Shown here: one piece after another, positions 21,817 to 32,568 of the stretch | Layout: each line of letters opens with the position of its first letter | Numbering within the stretch: position 1 is the stretch's first letter | Assembly: GCF_014648555.1 (NCBI RefSeq) | Contig: NZ_BMRI01000007.1 | Location: forward strand, 183,070-218,985 | Length of the DNA stretch: 35,916 bases | Direction: 5' to 3' | DNA from: Kitasatospora griseola | GTDB lineage: Bacteria > Actinomycetota > Actinomycetes > Streptomycetales > Streptomycetaceae | Position numbers and translations under genes: made by a program | The notes under the pieces: model-generated | Told to the model about the DNA's origin: nothing | The model's database searches: none | Seen by the model: only the letters and a program-made list of their open reading frames with translations

Positions 21817-24800
21817 ATGACTCGGGAGAGTGCGCAGGTGCGGCTGCGGCCGTCGCCGCAGTACCGGCGGCGGCGGGCGGCCGTCGCGCTGTTCGCGGCC
21901 GGCGCGTTCGTCGGCTGCGGGCTGCCGGTGCTCACGGGCGTGGCGACGCAGCCGCTGCCGATACTGGTCGACGGCGTGACGGCCGTGGTGTGGGCGGTGG
22001 TGCTGGTCCGGCAGGCGCTTCACGCCCTGGCGCCCACCACGGTGGTGGTCGATCCCGAGTTCCTCGAACTCCGCAGCGGCCTGCGGAAGGTCCGGCTGCC
22101 CTGGGACAAGGTCGACGGGGTGTGCGTGCTCCCGATGCGCGGCTTCGCGGCCGCCTACGAGGCCCCGTACTTCCGGGGCTCGCTGCTGGTGCGGACCTCG
22201 CTGGTCGACCGGGCCGGGCTGGAGGTGAGCGGCTCGCCGCGCTGGTCGGTGCCGTGGCACGGGATCCTGCTCGACCTGGCGCCGCTGGCGGTGCCGGCGG
22301 AGCGCCTCGACGAAGTGTTCGTCCCGCGGCTGTCGGACCGGTGGGGCGGGACGACCCGGCTGCCGGACGGCCCCGGCGCGGCCTCGGTGTTCGCGGCGGG
22401 CGCGCTGCTGACCTGGTCGGGCCGGGTCATGCTGCGGCTGGCCCAGCTGGTGCTGCTGCTGGTGGTCGCGGGCTCCGTACTCATCATGACCGCGCTCGAC
22501 GACTACTCCCCCTTCCAACCGTTCCTGGTGGTCCTCACCCTGGCGGTGTTCGGCGCGATCGGCACCCGGCGGCTGATCCTGCGGCTGTCCCGGCCCTGCG
22601 AGTTGCGAGTGGAGAACCGGGGCGTCGTGGTGACCGTCGGCGGCTACGAGCGGGCCGTGCCGTGGTCCGAGATCGCCTCGCTGGAGATCGGGCAGCACGC
22701 CGTCTCCCGCGCCGGGCAGCAGATCCCGGTGCGGACGGTGCTCGCCCGGCTCAACCCGGGGGCGAGCCCGCCGGCGAAGCTGCCGCACTGGTCCTTCCGC
22801 GCCGACGGGCAGGCCGTCCAACTCCTGCCGCTGAACTCGCCGGTGCTCGCCCAGATGAACGGACTCGCGGTCTTCCCCGCCCAGTTGGCGAACGCGCTCG
22901 CGCCGTACCACGCGAACCTCCTGCCCGGGCACACCGTCCGGGCCGAGTCCGTCGCGGGCGCGGCCGTCACCGTCCGGGTCGGCCAGGGCCGCGACTCGGC
23001 GCACCGGAGCATCGGCGCCGCACTGCACGCCACGTCGGACGACCGGCCGCGGCGGCTGCTGATCGAACCCGGCCGGTACCGGGAGGCGGGGCCGCTGGTG
23101 CTGTCCGGCACCGTCGAACTGGTCAAGGCCCACGGCGCAGGCGAGGTGGTGATCGAGACCCCCGAGGACTCCGCCCTGGAGTGCGCGGGCCAGGTCACGC
23201 TCGACTCCCTGATGCTGGAGGGCCGCGGGGCCGTCGCCGTCGCCGTCACCGGCCACCTGGAGCTGCGCCACTGCCGGATCGACGGCCCGGCGGAGTGCGC
23301 GCTGCTCGCCTCGCAGGGCGCCGAACTCGTCCTGCGGGACAGCGAGATCATCGCGGGCCGGACCGAACTCGTCGGCGCCACCGGCACCTTGGAGCGCACC
23401 GCGTTCCGCTCCGCCCGGGGCCACGCGCTGGTGCTGAAGGACCGCGCGAAAGCCACCGTCACCGAGTGCACGGTGACGGACAGCCGGGGCCGCGGCATCG
23501 ACGTCACCGCCGCGTCGACCGCGGAGATCCGCAGCTGCGAGTTCCGGGGCACCGGCGACACCGCCGTCGCCGCGGGCGACCACACCGCGGTGCAGATCCT
23601 CGCCTCCCGGATCGACGAGGTGCACGCCACCGGCATCTCCTACGACCACCAGGCGCAGGGCACCGTCCAGGCCACCAACGTCAACGGCGCCACCACCGGG
23701 CTGTACGTGGCCCGCGGCGCCGACCCCAAGGTCCGCGACTGCCAGTTCGCGGGCTGCCGGGACACCGGGGTGCTCGTCGAGGACCAGGGACGCGGGCGAC
23801 TGGAGAAGTGCCGGATCGACCGGGCCGGCCGCCTGGGCATCGGCGTCGCCTCCGGCGGCGTCCCCACGGTCGACGACTGCTTCATCACCTTCGGCGCCAC
23901 CGGCGTCCAGGTGCACAAGGCGCGCGGCACCTTCGCCCGGTTGGAGATCCGCGACCACTCCAACAGCGGCGTCCAGATCCAGGAGGGCTCGGCGGTGGAA
24001 ATCACCGGGCTGCGCCTGGAACGCTGCAAGAACGGCGTGTTCGGACACGGCACCGGCGTGACCGTCCAGCTGAAAGGCGCCGTCATCAGCAGGGCGACCG
24101 CCTCCGGGCTGGTGCTGCAGGACAGCGCACGCGTCACCGCCGAACAGATCACCATCGAACAGCCCGGCCTGTTCGGCCTGAACTGCCGCGACGACAGCCG
24201 GCTGACCGCGCAGGGCTGCACCATCGCGAAACCGGGCGAGGCCGGGCTGCTGACCCTCGGCAACACCACCGTGGAGATCAACACCCTGGAGATCACCGGC
24301 GCCCGGGGCAAGGGCATCCGGGCGCAGGAGAACAGCCAGTTGCTCCTCACCAGGGTCCGGGTGCACGGCGCCGGGAGCGACGGCATCAGTCTGGAGGAGC
24401 ACGTGTACGGCCGTCTGGAGGACTGTGAGATCACCGGCTGCACCGGCGAGGCCGTGGTCCCCAACGAACGGGTGGTGCTGGAGAACATCCGCACCGGCGA
24501 CACCCCGGAGGACATCCTGCAGCCCGAGGCCGGCCCGATCGCCGAACTCCAGCGCATGATCGGCCTCGCCGAGGCCAAGCGGCAGGTCGACGTCCAGATC
24601 GACCTGCTCCGGCTGTCCCGCTGGCGCACCGACGCCGACCTCCCCCCGCCGCCGCGGGCCCACCACCTGGTCTTCTCCGGCCCGCCCGGCACCGGAAAGA
24701 CCACCGTGGCCCGGCTGTACGGCCAGATCCTGGCCGGACTCGGCGCGTTGAAGAAGGGTCACCTGGTGGAGGTCGCCCGCGGCGACCTGGTCGGCGAGTA

Positions 24801-25341
24801 CCTCGGGCACACCGCGCAGAAGACCCGTCAGGCCTTCGACCGCGCCGCCGGGGGCGTGCTGTTCATCGACGAGGCGTACAGCCTGGCGCGACGCTTCGGC
24901 TCGAACAGCGACTTCGGCCAGGAAGCCATCGACGTCCTCACCAAACTGATGGAGGACCACCGGGACGACGTCGTGGTCATCGCCGCCGGCTACACCGAGG
25001 AGATGCGGGCCTTCCTCGACTCCAACCCCGGCCTGCGCTCCCGCTTCTCCCGCATCCTCGAGTTCGAGCCGTACGACCCCGACGAACTCGCCGAGATCGT
25101 CGCCCGCGAAGCCGACCGCCACGCCTACCGCCTCGCCCCCGAGGTGATGGACCTCCTCGTCGAACGGTTCACCCGTCGCGAACTGCGCGGCGACCCCGCC
25201 AACGCCCGCGACGCCCGCACCCTGCTGGAGGAGATGGTCGAACACCAGGCCTCCCGGCTGGCCGGCGGCGACACGCCCAGCCGGGAGGACCTGGTGGTGC
25301 TGCTGGCGGACGACCTTCCCGAGGAGAGCACCTGGCTGTGA
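21817..25341 (+). CDS. Membrane-anchored beta-helix / CbxX-type AAA+ ATPase
   Basis: A ~1,174-aa protein. Start chosen at ATG 21817 (GGGGGG 4 nt upstream); ATG 21805 and 21778 are in frame. Order: TM1-TM2 (~20-68), a PH-like strand-rich segment ([20 protein letters not shown]), TM3-TM4 (~203-254), a second PH-like segment ([20 protein letters not shown]), then from ~385 to ~900 a right-handed parallel beta-helix, opening with [18 protein letters not shown] and made of many ~22-residue rungs with paired Cys and Asp-Ser turns. The C-terminus is a CbxX/CfqX AAA+ ATPase: Walker [10 protein letters not shown] (K961), Walker [10 protein letters not shown] (D1018, E1019), and NPGLRSRF (1070-1077) with candidate arginine finger. 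Four TM helices put the helix and ATPase in the cytoplasm. The stop overlaps the CHAT gene start (GTGA). Confidence 0.88.
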   Translation: MTRESAQVRLRPSPQYRRRRAAVALFAAGAFVGCGLPVLTGVATQPLPILVDGVTAVVWAVVLVRQALHALAPTTVVVDPEFLELRSGLRKVRLPWDKVDGVCVLPMRGFAAAYEAPYFRGSLLVRTSLVDRAGLEVSGSPRWSVPWHGILLDLAPLAVPAERLDEVFVPRLSDRWGGTTRLPDGPGAASVFAAGALLTWSGRVMLRLAQLVLLLVVAGSVLIMTALDDYSPFQPFLVVLTLAVFGAIGTRRLILRLSRPCELRVENRGVVVTVGGYERAVPWSEIASLEIGQHAVSRAGQQIPVRTVLARLNPGASPPAKLPHWSFRADGQAVQLLPLNSPVLAQMNGLAVFPAQLANALAPYHANLLPGHTVRAESVAGAAVTVRVGQGRDSAHRSIGAALHATSDDRPRRLLIEPGRYREAGPLVLSGTVELVKAHGAGEVVIETPEDSALECAGQVTLDSLMLEGRGAVAVAVTGHLELRHCRIDGPAECALLASQGAELVLRDSEIIAGRTELVGATGTLERTAFRSARGHALVLKDRAKATVTECTVTDSRGRGIDVTAASTAEIRSCEFRGTGDTAVAAGDHTAVQILASRIDEVHATGISYDHQAQGTVQATNVNGATTGLYVARGADPKVRDCQFAGCRDTGVLVEDQGRGRLEKCRIDRAGRLGIGVASGGVPTVDDCFITFGATGVQVHKARGTFARLEIRDHSNSGVQIQEGSAVEITGLRLERCKNGVFGHGTGVTVQLKGAVISRATASGLVLQDSARVTAEQITIEQPGLFGLNCRDDSRLTAQGCTIAKPGEAGLLTLGNTTVEINTLEITGARGKGIRAQENSQLLLTRVRVHGAGSDGISLEEHVYGRLEDCEITGCTGEAVVPNERVVLENIRTGDTPEDILQPEAGPIAELQRMIGLAEAKRQVDVQIDLLRLSRWRTDADLPPPPRAHHLVFSGPPGTGKTTVARLYGQILAGLGALKKGHLVEVARGDLVGEYLGHTAQKTRQAFDRAAGGVLFIDEAYSLARRFGSNSDFGQEAIDVLTKLMEDHRDDVVVIAAGYTEEMRAFLDSNPGLRSRFSRILEFEPYDPDELAEIVAREADRHAYRLAPEVMDLLVERFTRRELRGDPANARDARTLLEEMVEHQASRLAGGDTPSREDLVVLLADDLPEESTWL

Positions 25342-28300
25342 ACGCCGACGAAGCCTTCGACCTCCTCGCCGCCCGCCTCGACCAGGTGGCGGCCGACCCC
25401 GACCTCGTGTCGTGGTTCGCCACCGCCGAGGCCCACGCGGCCACCGCCGTCCTCCGGGCCGCCGGGGTGCCGCCCGGCTCGGACGTCCCGCCGGAGCACG
25501 CCCTCGCCCTCGGCTTCGGCGACCTGCTCGGCTTCTGGGCCGACGACCAGCGCGACCCGTCCCTCCTCGGCGAGACGCTGCTCTGCCTGCAACTGGCCCG
25601 CCGCCACTTCCCGGAACGGGTCGCGCCGGAGTTCGCGGAGGTGCTCGCGGTGATCGACGGGGAGAGCCCGCCGACCGGGCCGAGCGTCGAACTGGCGCAC
25701 GCCGCCGGGATCGCGCTGGTCATGGCGTACCAGCGCTGGCAGCACCCCGGCGCGCCCGCCGCGGCCGTCCCCCTGCTGCGCCACGCGGCGGCCGAATGCC
25801 CGCCGGACACACCGCTGCGGGGCGCCGTCCTCTCCGCACTCGGCGTGGCCCTGCTGAACGACCACTTCGACCGCACCGACCTGTCGTCGCTCGCCGAAGC
25901 CGTCCAGGCCTGCCGCGCCGCCGTCGCCGCCGTGCCGGGCGCACCCGGCGAGCAGGCCCGCCGCCACGCCAACCTGGGCACCGCCCTGCGCTTCTGGTCC
26001 GACGCCGGCCTCGCCGACGGCGCCATCCGCGAGGCCGTCTCCGAGATCCGCACCGCACTGCGCCTCTGCCCGCCGGACGATCCCCAACTCGCCACCTGCC
26101 GCGTCGAGCTGGGAGTGGCCCTCACCCAGTCCGCCGTCTTCTTCGGCGACCGCACCGCCCTCCCGGAAGCCGCCGCCGTGCTCCGCGAGGTGCTCCGCAC
26201 CGCCGACCCCGCCGCCGCCGACCTCACGGACCGCGCCGGCCGCCCGGAACGGCTCTGCTACCTGGGCCTGGTGCTGATCACCCAGGCCGGGGAGGCGGCC
26301 GGGGCGACGGCGGAGACCGGATCGCCGGCCGCGGCGGAGTCCGAGCGGGCGGCCGCGCTGCGGGCCGAAGGAGTGGCGCTGTGCCGGCAGGCCGCCGAGA
26401 CCGCGCCCACCGACGCCACCCGGCGGCAGTACCTGTGCAACCTGGGTCTCATCCTGCTCAGGTCCGCGGCCGTGGACGACGCCGGGGCCACGTCGCTCGC
26501 GCTGACCGCGGCGTACGAGGCGGCCGAGCTCTCGCCGGTCGGGAGTGCGCTGTTCGCCGACACTCGGGGGCTGCTCGCCCTCGCCCTGACCAGGCGCTAC
26601 CTGACGGACGGGCAGCCGGCGGACCTCGCGGCGGCCGTCGCCCGGGCCACCGAGGCCTTCGAGGCCACCCCGGCGTCGATGCCGTTGCGCCGGGTCGAGC
26701 AGGGGAACACCCTGGCGAACCTGCTGGGTCTGCGGGCCGAGGCGACCGGCAGCGAGGATCCGTCGGCCGAGCCGCTCGCGCTGCTGCGGGGGCTCGTCGG
26801 GGAGTTGCCCGGGCCCTCGGTCGAACGGGCGCAGGCGCTGCGGTACTTGGCCGACTGCCTGCTCGAATCCGCGGTGCGGGACGATCGGGAGGAGCGGGCG
26901 GCCGACGCGGTGGCGCGCTACCGGGAGTGTCTCGAACTGCCGTCCCCCGGGCCGGGGTTCGAGGCGGAGGTGCGGTTCTCCCTGGGCACCGCCCGCGCCC
27001 GGCGGGTCGCGCCGGGCGACCGGGACGCCTGGCAGCGGTCCGTCGCGTCGATGACCGGGGCGATCGCCCTGCTGCCGGTCGGCGACCCGCGGCGGATCGA
27101 GCTGGAGTTCCGGCTCGGCGCCCGCTGGGTGCAGCACGCGGACGACACCCGTGACCCGGCCGCCCGGCTGGAGGGCGCCCGGGTGCTGGGCGCGGTCGTG
27201 GCGGCCGACCAGGAGTGCAGCGCCGCCGACCGGGTGCTCCACCGGACGACGCTGGGCGCGGCCGTGCTGGGCCTCGCCGAGCACGGCGGCACGGAGGAAC
27301 TGGTGGCCGGGGCGGCGGGCCCGCTCGAACAGGCCCTGGAGCTGGTCCCGGCCGGCGACCCGCGGCGGCCGCACCTGGCCGTCCTGTCCGCCGGGGTGTT
27401 CTCCTCGGTCGCCTGGATGCGCTCGGACATCGCCGCCCTCGACCGGGCCTCCGACCTGCTCGCCGAGGCCCTGGCCGTGCCGGACGGAGACGATGCGGAC
27501 CTGGACTCCGCGGACCGGGCGGAATTCCTGGCCGCGCTCGGCCGCAACCTCCGGCTGCGCTACCACCTCACCGGCGACCCGACGCACCTGGAGCACGCCG
27601 TCGAGCGTCTCCGTGAGGCCGTCGCCCTGACCGCACCGGAACCCGACACGGCCGCCCTCAGCGGGCTCGCCACCAGCCTCGCCAACCTGCACGGCTACCG
27701 GCCGGACCCGCGGCTGCGCACCGAGGCGATGGAGTACTGCCGCGCCGCGCTGGACCGGCTGCCGGCGGACGACCCGGAGCGCGCCTCGATCCAGGCCGAC
27801 CTCGGCTACCTCGAATGGTCGGCGGCCGTCGAGTCCGGCGAGGCCGAGCGGCTGGACGGCGCCCTCGGCACGCTGAGGGCCGCCGTCGACGTCGCGCCGG
27901 ACGGCCACGACAACCGCGGCCTGGCCCTCACCAACCTCGGCGTCGCCCTGCTCGACCGGGCGGGCCGGACCGGCGACCGCGCCTGGGAGCTCCAGGCCGT
28001 GGCCGTGTTCCGTGCCGCGCTGGAGCACACCGGGCCGACCTCGGCGCAGCGCCCGGTGGTGCTGAACAACCTCGCCATGGCGCTGTTCGACCTGTCGGCG
28101 ACGACCGGGGAGTCCGCGCTGCGCGAGCAGGCGTTCGCGCTGCTGACGGAGGCCGCGGAACGGCGTCCGGGGATGTCCCTGGCCCGGGAGCGGGCCGCGC
28201 TCAACCTGGCCGTGCTGCGGTTCACGCAGGCCCGCTCGACGAAGGACCTGCCGGCCACCGCCGAGGCGTTCCGGCGGTTCGACCTGCTGGTCGGGGAGTT

Positions 28301-30242
28301 GGGCTCCCCACATCCGCTGCGTCCGCTCGCCCTCGGCCGACTCGCCGACGCCGCTCTCGGCCTCGCGGACCTGCTCCCCGAGCGTGCCGCCCGGACGGCC
28401 CTGCGGCGGGCGGCCGCCGCTGCCCGCGAGGCCCTCGCCGACGACGCGGTGAACACCGCGCCGGTCTCCGCGCAGGCCCGGCGGGCGCTGGCCCGGGCGC
28501 AGGTGCGGCGGGCCGAGTACGGCGAACGGGTCGACCTCGCCGAGGCGATCCGGCTGATCCGGCAGACGGCCGAGGACCGGGCGTTCCCGCCGCACACCCG
28601 CCTCCAGGCGGCGCGGCTGTGGGGCACCATCGCCGCGCAGGCCGGCCTGCCCGCCGAGGCCCTGAACGGTTTCAGGCACGCGGTCGCCCTGCTTCCCGGC
28701 GTGGCGCCCCGCCAGCTGGCCCGGCTCGACCAGGAGGACCGGCTGGCGTCCTCCTGGGGGGTCACCAGCGCGGCGGCGACACTGGCGATCCTGGCCGGCG
28801 ACCGCGCCGGGGCGCTGACGCTGCTCGAACAGGGGCGGTGCGTGCTGCTGGCGCAGGGCCTGGAGTACCAGGGCGACCTGTCCCGGCTGCGCGAGCTCGA
28901 CCCGGCCCGCGCCGCGGAGTTCGAGGCGATCCGGGACCGGCTGAGCCGCGAGCACCCCCTCGCGTCGGCGGAGGCGTCCGACACGTTCTTCGCCCAGGGC
29001 GCGGCGGGAGCGGATGCGGCCGCCCTGCGGGACGCCGAGGAACGCCACGCCATGTCCCGTCGCTGGGACCAACTCCTGGAAGAGATCCGCACGTTGCCCG
29101 ACCTGGAGGACTTCCTGCGCCCGCCGACCGTCCATCAGCTGCTCTCGGTGGCGGAGCGCGGCCCCGTGGTGGTGGTCAACGTCAGCGACTACGGCGCGCA
29201 CGCCCTGCTCCTGGTCGCTCCCGACGGCGGCCCGCCGCGCATCGAGGTGGTGGAGTTGCCGGACCTCACTCCCCTGCACATCACGGTGGCCCTTCAGGCC
29301 TTCACCGAGGAGTCGATCGACGCCGCGTACGGGGACCAGGGCGTGGACCGGGCCACGCAGACGATGAAGGCGCAACGCGCCACCCTGGAGTGGCTGTGGG
29401 AGGCCGTGGCCGCGCCCGTCCTGGACCGGCTCGGCCTGCGCGGGACCCCGCTGGACGGGGAGCCCTGGCCGCGGCTGTGGTGGTGCCCGACGGGCCGGCT
29501 GGCGTTCCTGCCGCTGCACGCCGCGGGCAAGGGCCAGGGCATTCCCGGCACCTGGGCGATGGACCGGGTGGTGTCCTCGTACACGCCGACGCTGCGGTCG
29601 CTGCTGCGGGCCCGCCGCAGGTCTGCCGACGCCGGTCCGCCGCGTCGTCGCCCCGCTCCGCTGGTGGTCTCGCTCGCGCAGACGCCGGGCGGCCCGCCGC
29701 TGCCGGGCGCCGGACCCGAGGCCGCGCTGGTGGCCGAGCTCTTCCCCGACGGTCTGCGGCTGGACGGCGAGCAGGCCACCGTGGAACGGGTGCGCCGGGC
29801 GCTGTACCGGCACTCCTGGGTGCACTTCAGCTGTCACGGCGTCAGCGACCCGGCCAGCCCGTCGAACAGCGGACTGGTCCTCCACGACGGCCGGCTCAGC
29901 GCCCTCGACCTGTCCGCGCGCCGCCCGGTCGACGCCGAACTCGCCTTCCTCTCCGCCTGCTCGACCTCCCAGGGCGGCCTCGACCTGCCGGACGAGGCGG
30001 TGCACCTGGCGCCGTCCTTCCAACTGGCCGGCTTCGCCCACGTCGTCGGCACGCTCTGGAGCGTCTCCGACAAGCTCGCCCGCCGCGTCACCGGGGAGTT
30101 CTACGCCGCGCTGTCGGAGGACGCCGCCGAGGGCCTGCCGTTCGACCCGTCGCTCGCCCTGCACCACGCCGTCCGATCACTGCGCGAACGCCTGCTGCCC
30201 GCACCGCACTTGTGGGCCGCGCACGTCCACATCGGGCCGTGA
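25338..30242 (+). CDS. TPR-array protein with C-terminal CHAT protease
   Basis: A 1,634-aa protein. GTG at 25338 overlaps the ATPase stop and follows GAGGAGAG. Residues ~1-1150 are Ala/Leu-rich helical repeats of TPR type ([53 protein letters not shown]). From ~1162 a CHAT module begins with [20 protein letters not shown]. The peptidase core has [17 protein letters not shown], the catalytic His1500 in HFSCHG and the catalytic Cys1541 in SACSTSQ, then [18 protein letters not shown] proteins are caspase/separase-related cysteine peptidases (clan CD), often effectors of bacterial immune or cell-death systems. No signal peptide or TM is seen; it is expected to be cytoplasmic and recruited by the membrane ATPase. 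Substrate unknown. Confidence 0.92.
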   Translation: MNADEAFDLLAARLDQVAADPDLVSWFATAEAHAATAVLRAAGVPPGSDVPPEHALALGFGDLLGFWADDQRDPSLLGETLLCLQLARRHFPERVAPEFAEVLAVIDGESPPTGPSVELAHAAGIALVMAYQRWQHPGAPAAAVPLLRHAAAECPPDTPLRGAVLSALGVALLNDHFDRTDLSSLAEAVQACRAAVAAVPGAPGEQARRHANLGTALRFWSDAGLADGAIREAVSEIRTALRLCPPDDPQLATCRVELGVALTQSAVFFGDRTALPEAAAVLREVLRTADPAAADLTDRAGRPERLCYLGLVLITQAGEAAGATAETGSPAAAESERAAALRAEGVALCRQAAETAPTDATRRQYLCNLGLILLRSAAVDDAGATSLALTAAYEAAELSPVGSALFADTRGLLALALTRRYLTDGQPADLAAAVARATEAFEATPASMPLRRVEQGNTLANLLGLRAEATGSEDPSAEPLALLRGLVGELPGPSVERAQALRYLADCLLESAVRDDREERAADAVARYRECLELPSPGPGFEAEVRFSLGTARARRVAPGDRDAWQRSVASMTGAIALLPVGDPRRIELEFRLGARWVQHADDTRDPAARLEGARVLGAVVAADQECSAADRVLHRTTLGAAVLGLAEHGGTEELVAGAAGPLEQALELVPAGDPRRPHLAVLSAGVFSSVAWMRSDIAALDRASDLLAEALAVPDGDDADLDSADRAEFLAALGRNLRLRYHLTGDPTHLEHAVERLREAVALTAPEPDTAALSGLATSLANLHGYRPDPRLRTEAMEYCRAALDRLPADDPERASIQADLGYLEWSAAVESGEAERLDGALGTLRAAVDVAPDGHDNRGLALTNLGVALLDRAGRTGDRAWELQAVAVFRAALEHTGPTSAQRPVVLNNLAMALFDLSATTGESALREQAFALLTEAAERRPGMSLARERAALNLAVLRFTQARSTKDLPATAEAFRRFDLLVGELGSPHPLRPLALGRLADAALGLADLLPERAARTALRRAAAAAREALADDAVNTAPVSAQARRALARAQVRRAEYGERVDLAEAIRLIRQTAEDRAFPPHTRLQAARLWGTIAAQAGLPAEALNGFRHAVALLPGVAPRQLARLDQEDRLASSWGVTSAAATLAILAGDRAGALTLLEQGRCVLLAQGLEYQGDLSRLRELDPARAAEFEAIRDRLSREHPLASAEASDTFFAQGAAGADAAALRDAEERHAMSRRWDQLLEEIRTLPDLEDFLRPPTVHQLLSVAERGPVVVVNVSDYGAHALLLVAPDGGPPRIEVVELPDLTPLHITVALQAFTEESIDAAYGDQGVDRATQTMKAQRATLEWLWEAVAAPVLDRLGLRGTPLDGEPWPRLWWCPTGRLAFLPLHAAGKGQGIPGTWAMDRVVSSYTPTLRSLLRARRRSADAGPPRRRPAPLVVSLAQTPGGPPLPGAGPEAALVAELFPDGLRLDGEQATVERVRRALYRHSWVHFSCHGVSDPASPSNSGLVLHDGRLSALDLSARRPVDAELAFLSACSTSQGGLDLPDEAVHLAPSFQLAGFAHVVGTLWSVSDKLARRVTGEFYAALSEDAAEGLPFDPSLALHHAVRSLRERLLPAPHLWAAHVHIGP

Positions 30243-30252
30243 GCCCTTGCCG

Positions 30253-30456
30253 TCAGGACTCCGGTCCGCCGTTCTCCGGCTTCTCGCTCTGCGCCGTGCC
30301 CGAGGCGCCCTCGGGGCCCTGGTCGGGTTCGGCCGCTCCGTCGCCGATCCGGAAGATCCGCCGGTCGCGGAACTCGTCGATCAGGCTCTCCGGTGACGTG
30401 CCGTCATCGCTCCTGCGCTTCTTCGGGTCGTTCCGACCGCTCCGTGCCGCTGCCAT
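30253..30456 (-). CDS. Small charged hypothetical protein
   Basis: A 67-aa hydrophilic protein. ATG at 30456 with GGGAG eight bases upstream. It overlaps the end of the upstream DUF6338-like gene by 53 nt, suggesting coupling. A basic N-terminus (RSGRNDPKKRR) precedes a short conserved-looking block ESLIDEFRDRRIFRIGDG and an acidic disordered tail. No family recognised. Convergent with the CHAT gene, 10 nt apart. Confidence 0.6.
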   Translation of the reverse strand: MAAARSGRNDPKKRRSDDGTSPESLIDEFRDRRIFRIGDGAAEPDQGPEGASGTAQSEKPENGGPES

Positions 30457-31126
30457 CCTGCTGCTCCCTCCGTGTCGCCGGCACCGGTGCCGGCGTCCGT
30501 CCTGTCTCCGGCGGCGCCAGCAGTTCCAGCACCTCGATCTCGCTGCCCTTGACGTACACCCCGGTGGTGCCGGGCACCCGGCCGAGGAACGTCCCGTCGC
30601 GATCCAGCCGCCACTGCGACTCCAGGTAGATGTCCTGCGGCTGCGGGAACGCGGACACCGCCGACCTCGACCCGAGCCAACCGCCCACCCACAGCCCGCC
30701 CTTGAGCCGGATCCGGACGAAACAGGGGTCGCGGTCGGCGAACAGGAAGTCCCAGGCCGTCGGCGTCGGCTCGTAGTGCGCCCGCTCGCGCCGCTGTCGC
30801 ACGGACGCCGCCGCCCACGCCGCACCGGCCGGCACCACCACGACCAGCAGCAGCACCGCCAGCCCGGCCCGCCGCGGGTGCCGCAGCACCGCGGCGAGCG
30901 GCCCGCCGTCGCCCTCGCCCAGCAGTCGCACCACCCAGGGGCCCGCGGCCACGGCGTACACCGCGTCCAGCAGCCCGCTGATCGCGAGCGCCCGCAGCGC
31001 ACGGTTCTGCGGCTCCTGCTCGGAGGCCTGCGGCCCGCGCAGCCGGTCCGCGACGGCCTGGTAGAAGATCCCGGGCAGCATCAGCGCCACCAGGATGGCC
31101 AACTGCTCGACCGTACTCGGAAGCAC
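30404..31126 (-). CDS. DUF6338-like membrane protein
   Basis: A 240-aa protein. GTG at 31126 follows GGAGGGG. TM segments at about 6-25 (VEQLAILVALMLPGIFYQ), 45-65 and 88-110 precede a soluble, strand-rich C-terminal domain (FVRIRLKGGLWVGGWLGS, YLESQWRLDRDGTF, VPGTTGVYVKGSEIEVLEL). The opening and the LPG turn resemble DUF6338 proteins. A TAGGGT at 31162-31167 on the minus strand may be the -10. The role is unknown. It faces the CHAT operon and may be its neighbour by chance or by function. Confidence 0.7.
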   Translation of the reverse strand: MLPSTVEQLAILVALMLPGIFYQAVADRLRGPQASEQEPQNRALRALAISGLLDAVYAVAAGPWVVRLLGEGDGGPLAAVLRHPRRAGLAVLLLVVVVPAGAAWAAASVRQRRERAHYEPTPTAWDFLFADRDPCFVRIRLKGGLWVGGWLGSRSAVSAFPQPQDIYLESQWRLDRDGTFLGRVPGTTGVYVKGSEIEVLELLAPPETGRTPAPVPATRREQQDGSGTERSERPEEAQER

Positions 31127-31216
31127 CGCGCCACCCCTCCCGGCCTCTGCCGCAGCACCTCACCCTAGCCGAGTCCGCCGACAGCCCGCCTGCGGTTCAA
31201 CGGAGTTGACGGTCCG

Positions 31217-31603
31217 TCATGATCGCTTCCGGCGGAGCGGCATGCCGCCGAGCGGGCTGTTGACCACCAGCGCCACCGACCCCTCGGCCAGCCACGCGTG
31301 CCCGGGGTGGTGGTCGATGTGCCAGTGCCCGCCGTCGTCGGCGGACGCCGTCTCCCGCAGCCCCTCCGCCAGCAACTCCCGGCCGTCCGCATCACCGAGG
31401 ACCACCAGCACCCGCCGCCCGGCATCGACGCGGATCATCACCCCGGGACCGTCCGTCCCGACCACCTCGACCCCCGTCAACTCGCCTTCGCTGACGGGGA
31501 GATGCCCCTCCCCTGCCTCCAACGCCACCGCCAGGGCGGTCAGCTCCTCGGCCGTCCCGTCGACATCGACCTCGCCGTACCGGGAATCCCAGGACAGTTT
31601 CAC
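31217..31603 (-). CDS. Hypothetical protein, possibly immunity-type
   Basis: A 128-aa acidic protein. GTG at 31603 has GGGGGAG upstream and lies 15 nt after the previous stop. It begins with a strand-rich half (KLSWDSRYGEVDVDGTAEEL) and has a His-rich block GGHWHIDHHPGHAWLAEGS ahead of LVVNSPL. The size, acidity and HWHIDHHPG/S-LVV pattern recall small immunity proteins (Imm32-like), but I hold that loosely. Co-directional with the single-TM protein upstream, so likely one operon. Confidence 0.65.
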   Translation of the reverse strand: MKLSWDSRYGEVDVDGTAEELTALAVALEAGEGHLPVSEGELTGVEVVGTDGPGVMIRVDAGRRVLVVLGDADGRELLAEGLRETASADDGGHWHIDHHPGHAWLAEGSVALVVNSPLGGMPLRRKRS

Positions 31604-31618
31604 GTCCCCGCTCCCCCG

Positions 31619-32407
31619 TCAGGCCAGGACCGCGCGCGTGACGGCACTGGTCAGCGGTGTGAGCCGGGCCGACAGCTTGTCGAAGTCGACGGTGCGGCCG
31701 TCGGACCACTGTGCCGTGCCGACCAGCATGCCGTGGTCGGCGACCGCGAACCCCTGAACCCGCGGGCTGTCGGCCGGGAGTCGACGCAGTCCGGAGCCGT
31801 CGGGCGGGAGCTGGGCGGCGACCTGGTACGACTCGACGTGCTCGGCCAGCACGTTCACCAGGCGGACGCCGTCCATCGGGTCCTTCATGGTGAACAGCGC
31901 CAGGTTGTACTGGTTGCCGTCGGCGTCCTTGTACAGCGCCACGTCGACCCCGAGACAGCCGTGCCCCTGGATGATCAGCCCGGCCAGGGACGGCCCCACG
32001 ACGTCGGAGCCCGTGCAGTCGGGATTCGCCGCCTTCGCCACCAGCGTGTACCCCTGCACCTGCTCCGGAAAGACCGTCAGCGGTATCGCGCCACTCGGCG
32101 CCCCGGCTGCCGCCTCTGCCGGCGCCGCCGACGTCGCCGACACCGTCACGGACGGGGCGGGCGCAGCCGTGACGGCCGGCTCCCGGTCCGAGGGCCGCGT
32201 CAGGTACGCCACCCCGCCCACCGCCGCCAGCAGCACGGCGGCCGCCGGCAGCACCAGCCAACGCCCCGGCCGCCGCCGCGCCGCCGGCGGCTGTTGCTGC
32301 TGCTGCCCGGCACGTTCGGCGGCACTGGGTTCGTGCACGGCGTTGCTCTTCTCGAATTCCCTGACGAACTCTTCCCACAGGTCGTCACCGGGCTCTTTCG
32401 TGGTCAC
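31619..32407 (-). CDS. Single-TM extracytoplasmic hypothetical protein
   Basis: A 262-aa protein. GTG at 32407 with GGGGG upstream. An acidic N-terminal cytoplasmic segment (~1-45, with a Gln run QQQQQ), one TM helix (~50-68, WLVLPAAAVLLAAVGGVAYL), a Ser/Ala/Pro linker, and an external domain of ~160 residues with two Cys (NPDCTG and GHGCLG) that could be disulfide-linked. No lipobox. Layout resembles small membrane-anchored sensory or anti-sigma-like proteins, but no such domain is recognised. Function unknown. Confidence 0.7.
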   Translation of the reverse strand: MTTKEPGDDLWEEFVREFEKSNAVHEPSAAERAGQQQQQPPAARRRPGRWLVLPAAAVLLAAVGGVAYLTRPSDREPAVTAAPAPSVTVSATSAAPAEAAAGAPSGAIPLTVFPEQVQGYTLVAKAANPDCTGSDVVGPSLAGLIIQGHGCLGVDVALYKDADGNQYNLALFTMKDPMDGVRLVNVLAEHVESYQVAAQLPPDGSGLRRLPADSPRVQGFAVADHGMLVGTAQWSDGRTVDFDKLSARLTPLTSAVTRAVLA

Positions 32408-32568
32408 AGCCCCCAGACCTTAGTGATCGCCACTGTCATTGGGAAGTCGATTCCCCACCGCCGGACCGCCCTTCCGTTGACGCGTATCCGCCATGCCCGG
32501 AACGGGACTTGAGCACCGGATCCGGCATCCGGGAATCCGTGCCGGCCCGGATCGCGGAACACCGTCAC
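32404..32568 (-). CDS. Possible 54-aa linker ORF
   Basis: An open frame whose GTG start overlaps the stop of the 297-aa gene (GTGA) and whose stop overlaps the GTG of the single-TM gene (GTGA), filling the gap exactly. It encodes a basic peptide with VPFRAWRIRVNGRAVRRWGI and FPMTVAITKVWGL. However, only about three quarters of its third bases are G/C, below neighbouring genes, and no good RBS is seen. It could instead be promoter DNA for the downstream gene. Confidence 0.3.
   Translation of the reverse strand: MTVFRDPGRHGFPDAGSGAQVPFRAWRIRVNGRAVRRWGIDFPMTVAITKVWGL

Noticed and set aside
21682..25245. Long minus-strand open frame of ~1,190 codons opposite the ATPase gene
   Set aside because: It is low-complexity in the way antisense frames of GC-rich genes are, has no recognisable domain, and the plus strand encodes clear TM, beta-helix and AAA+ motifs.
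25125..30167. Long minus-strand open frame of ~1,680 codons opposite the CHAT gene
   Set aside because: Antisense shadow: composed of Gly/Arg/Gln runs without motifs, while the plus strand shows TPR and CHAT signatures with correct catalytic residues.
21817..30242. Type VII secretion locus, suggested by the CbxX/EccA-like ATPase
   Set aside because: No EccC, EccB/D/E, mycosin or Esx-type small proteins are present in the window, and the N-terminus of the ATPase protein is a beta-helix rather than the TPR of EccA.
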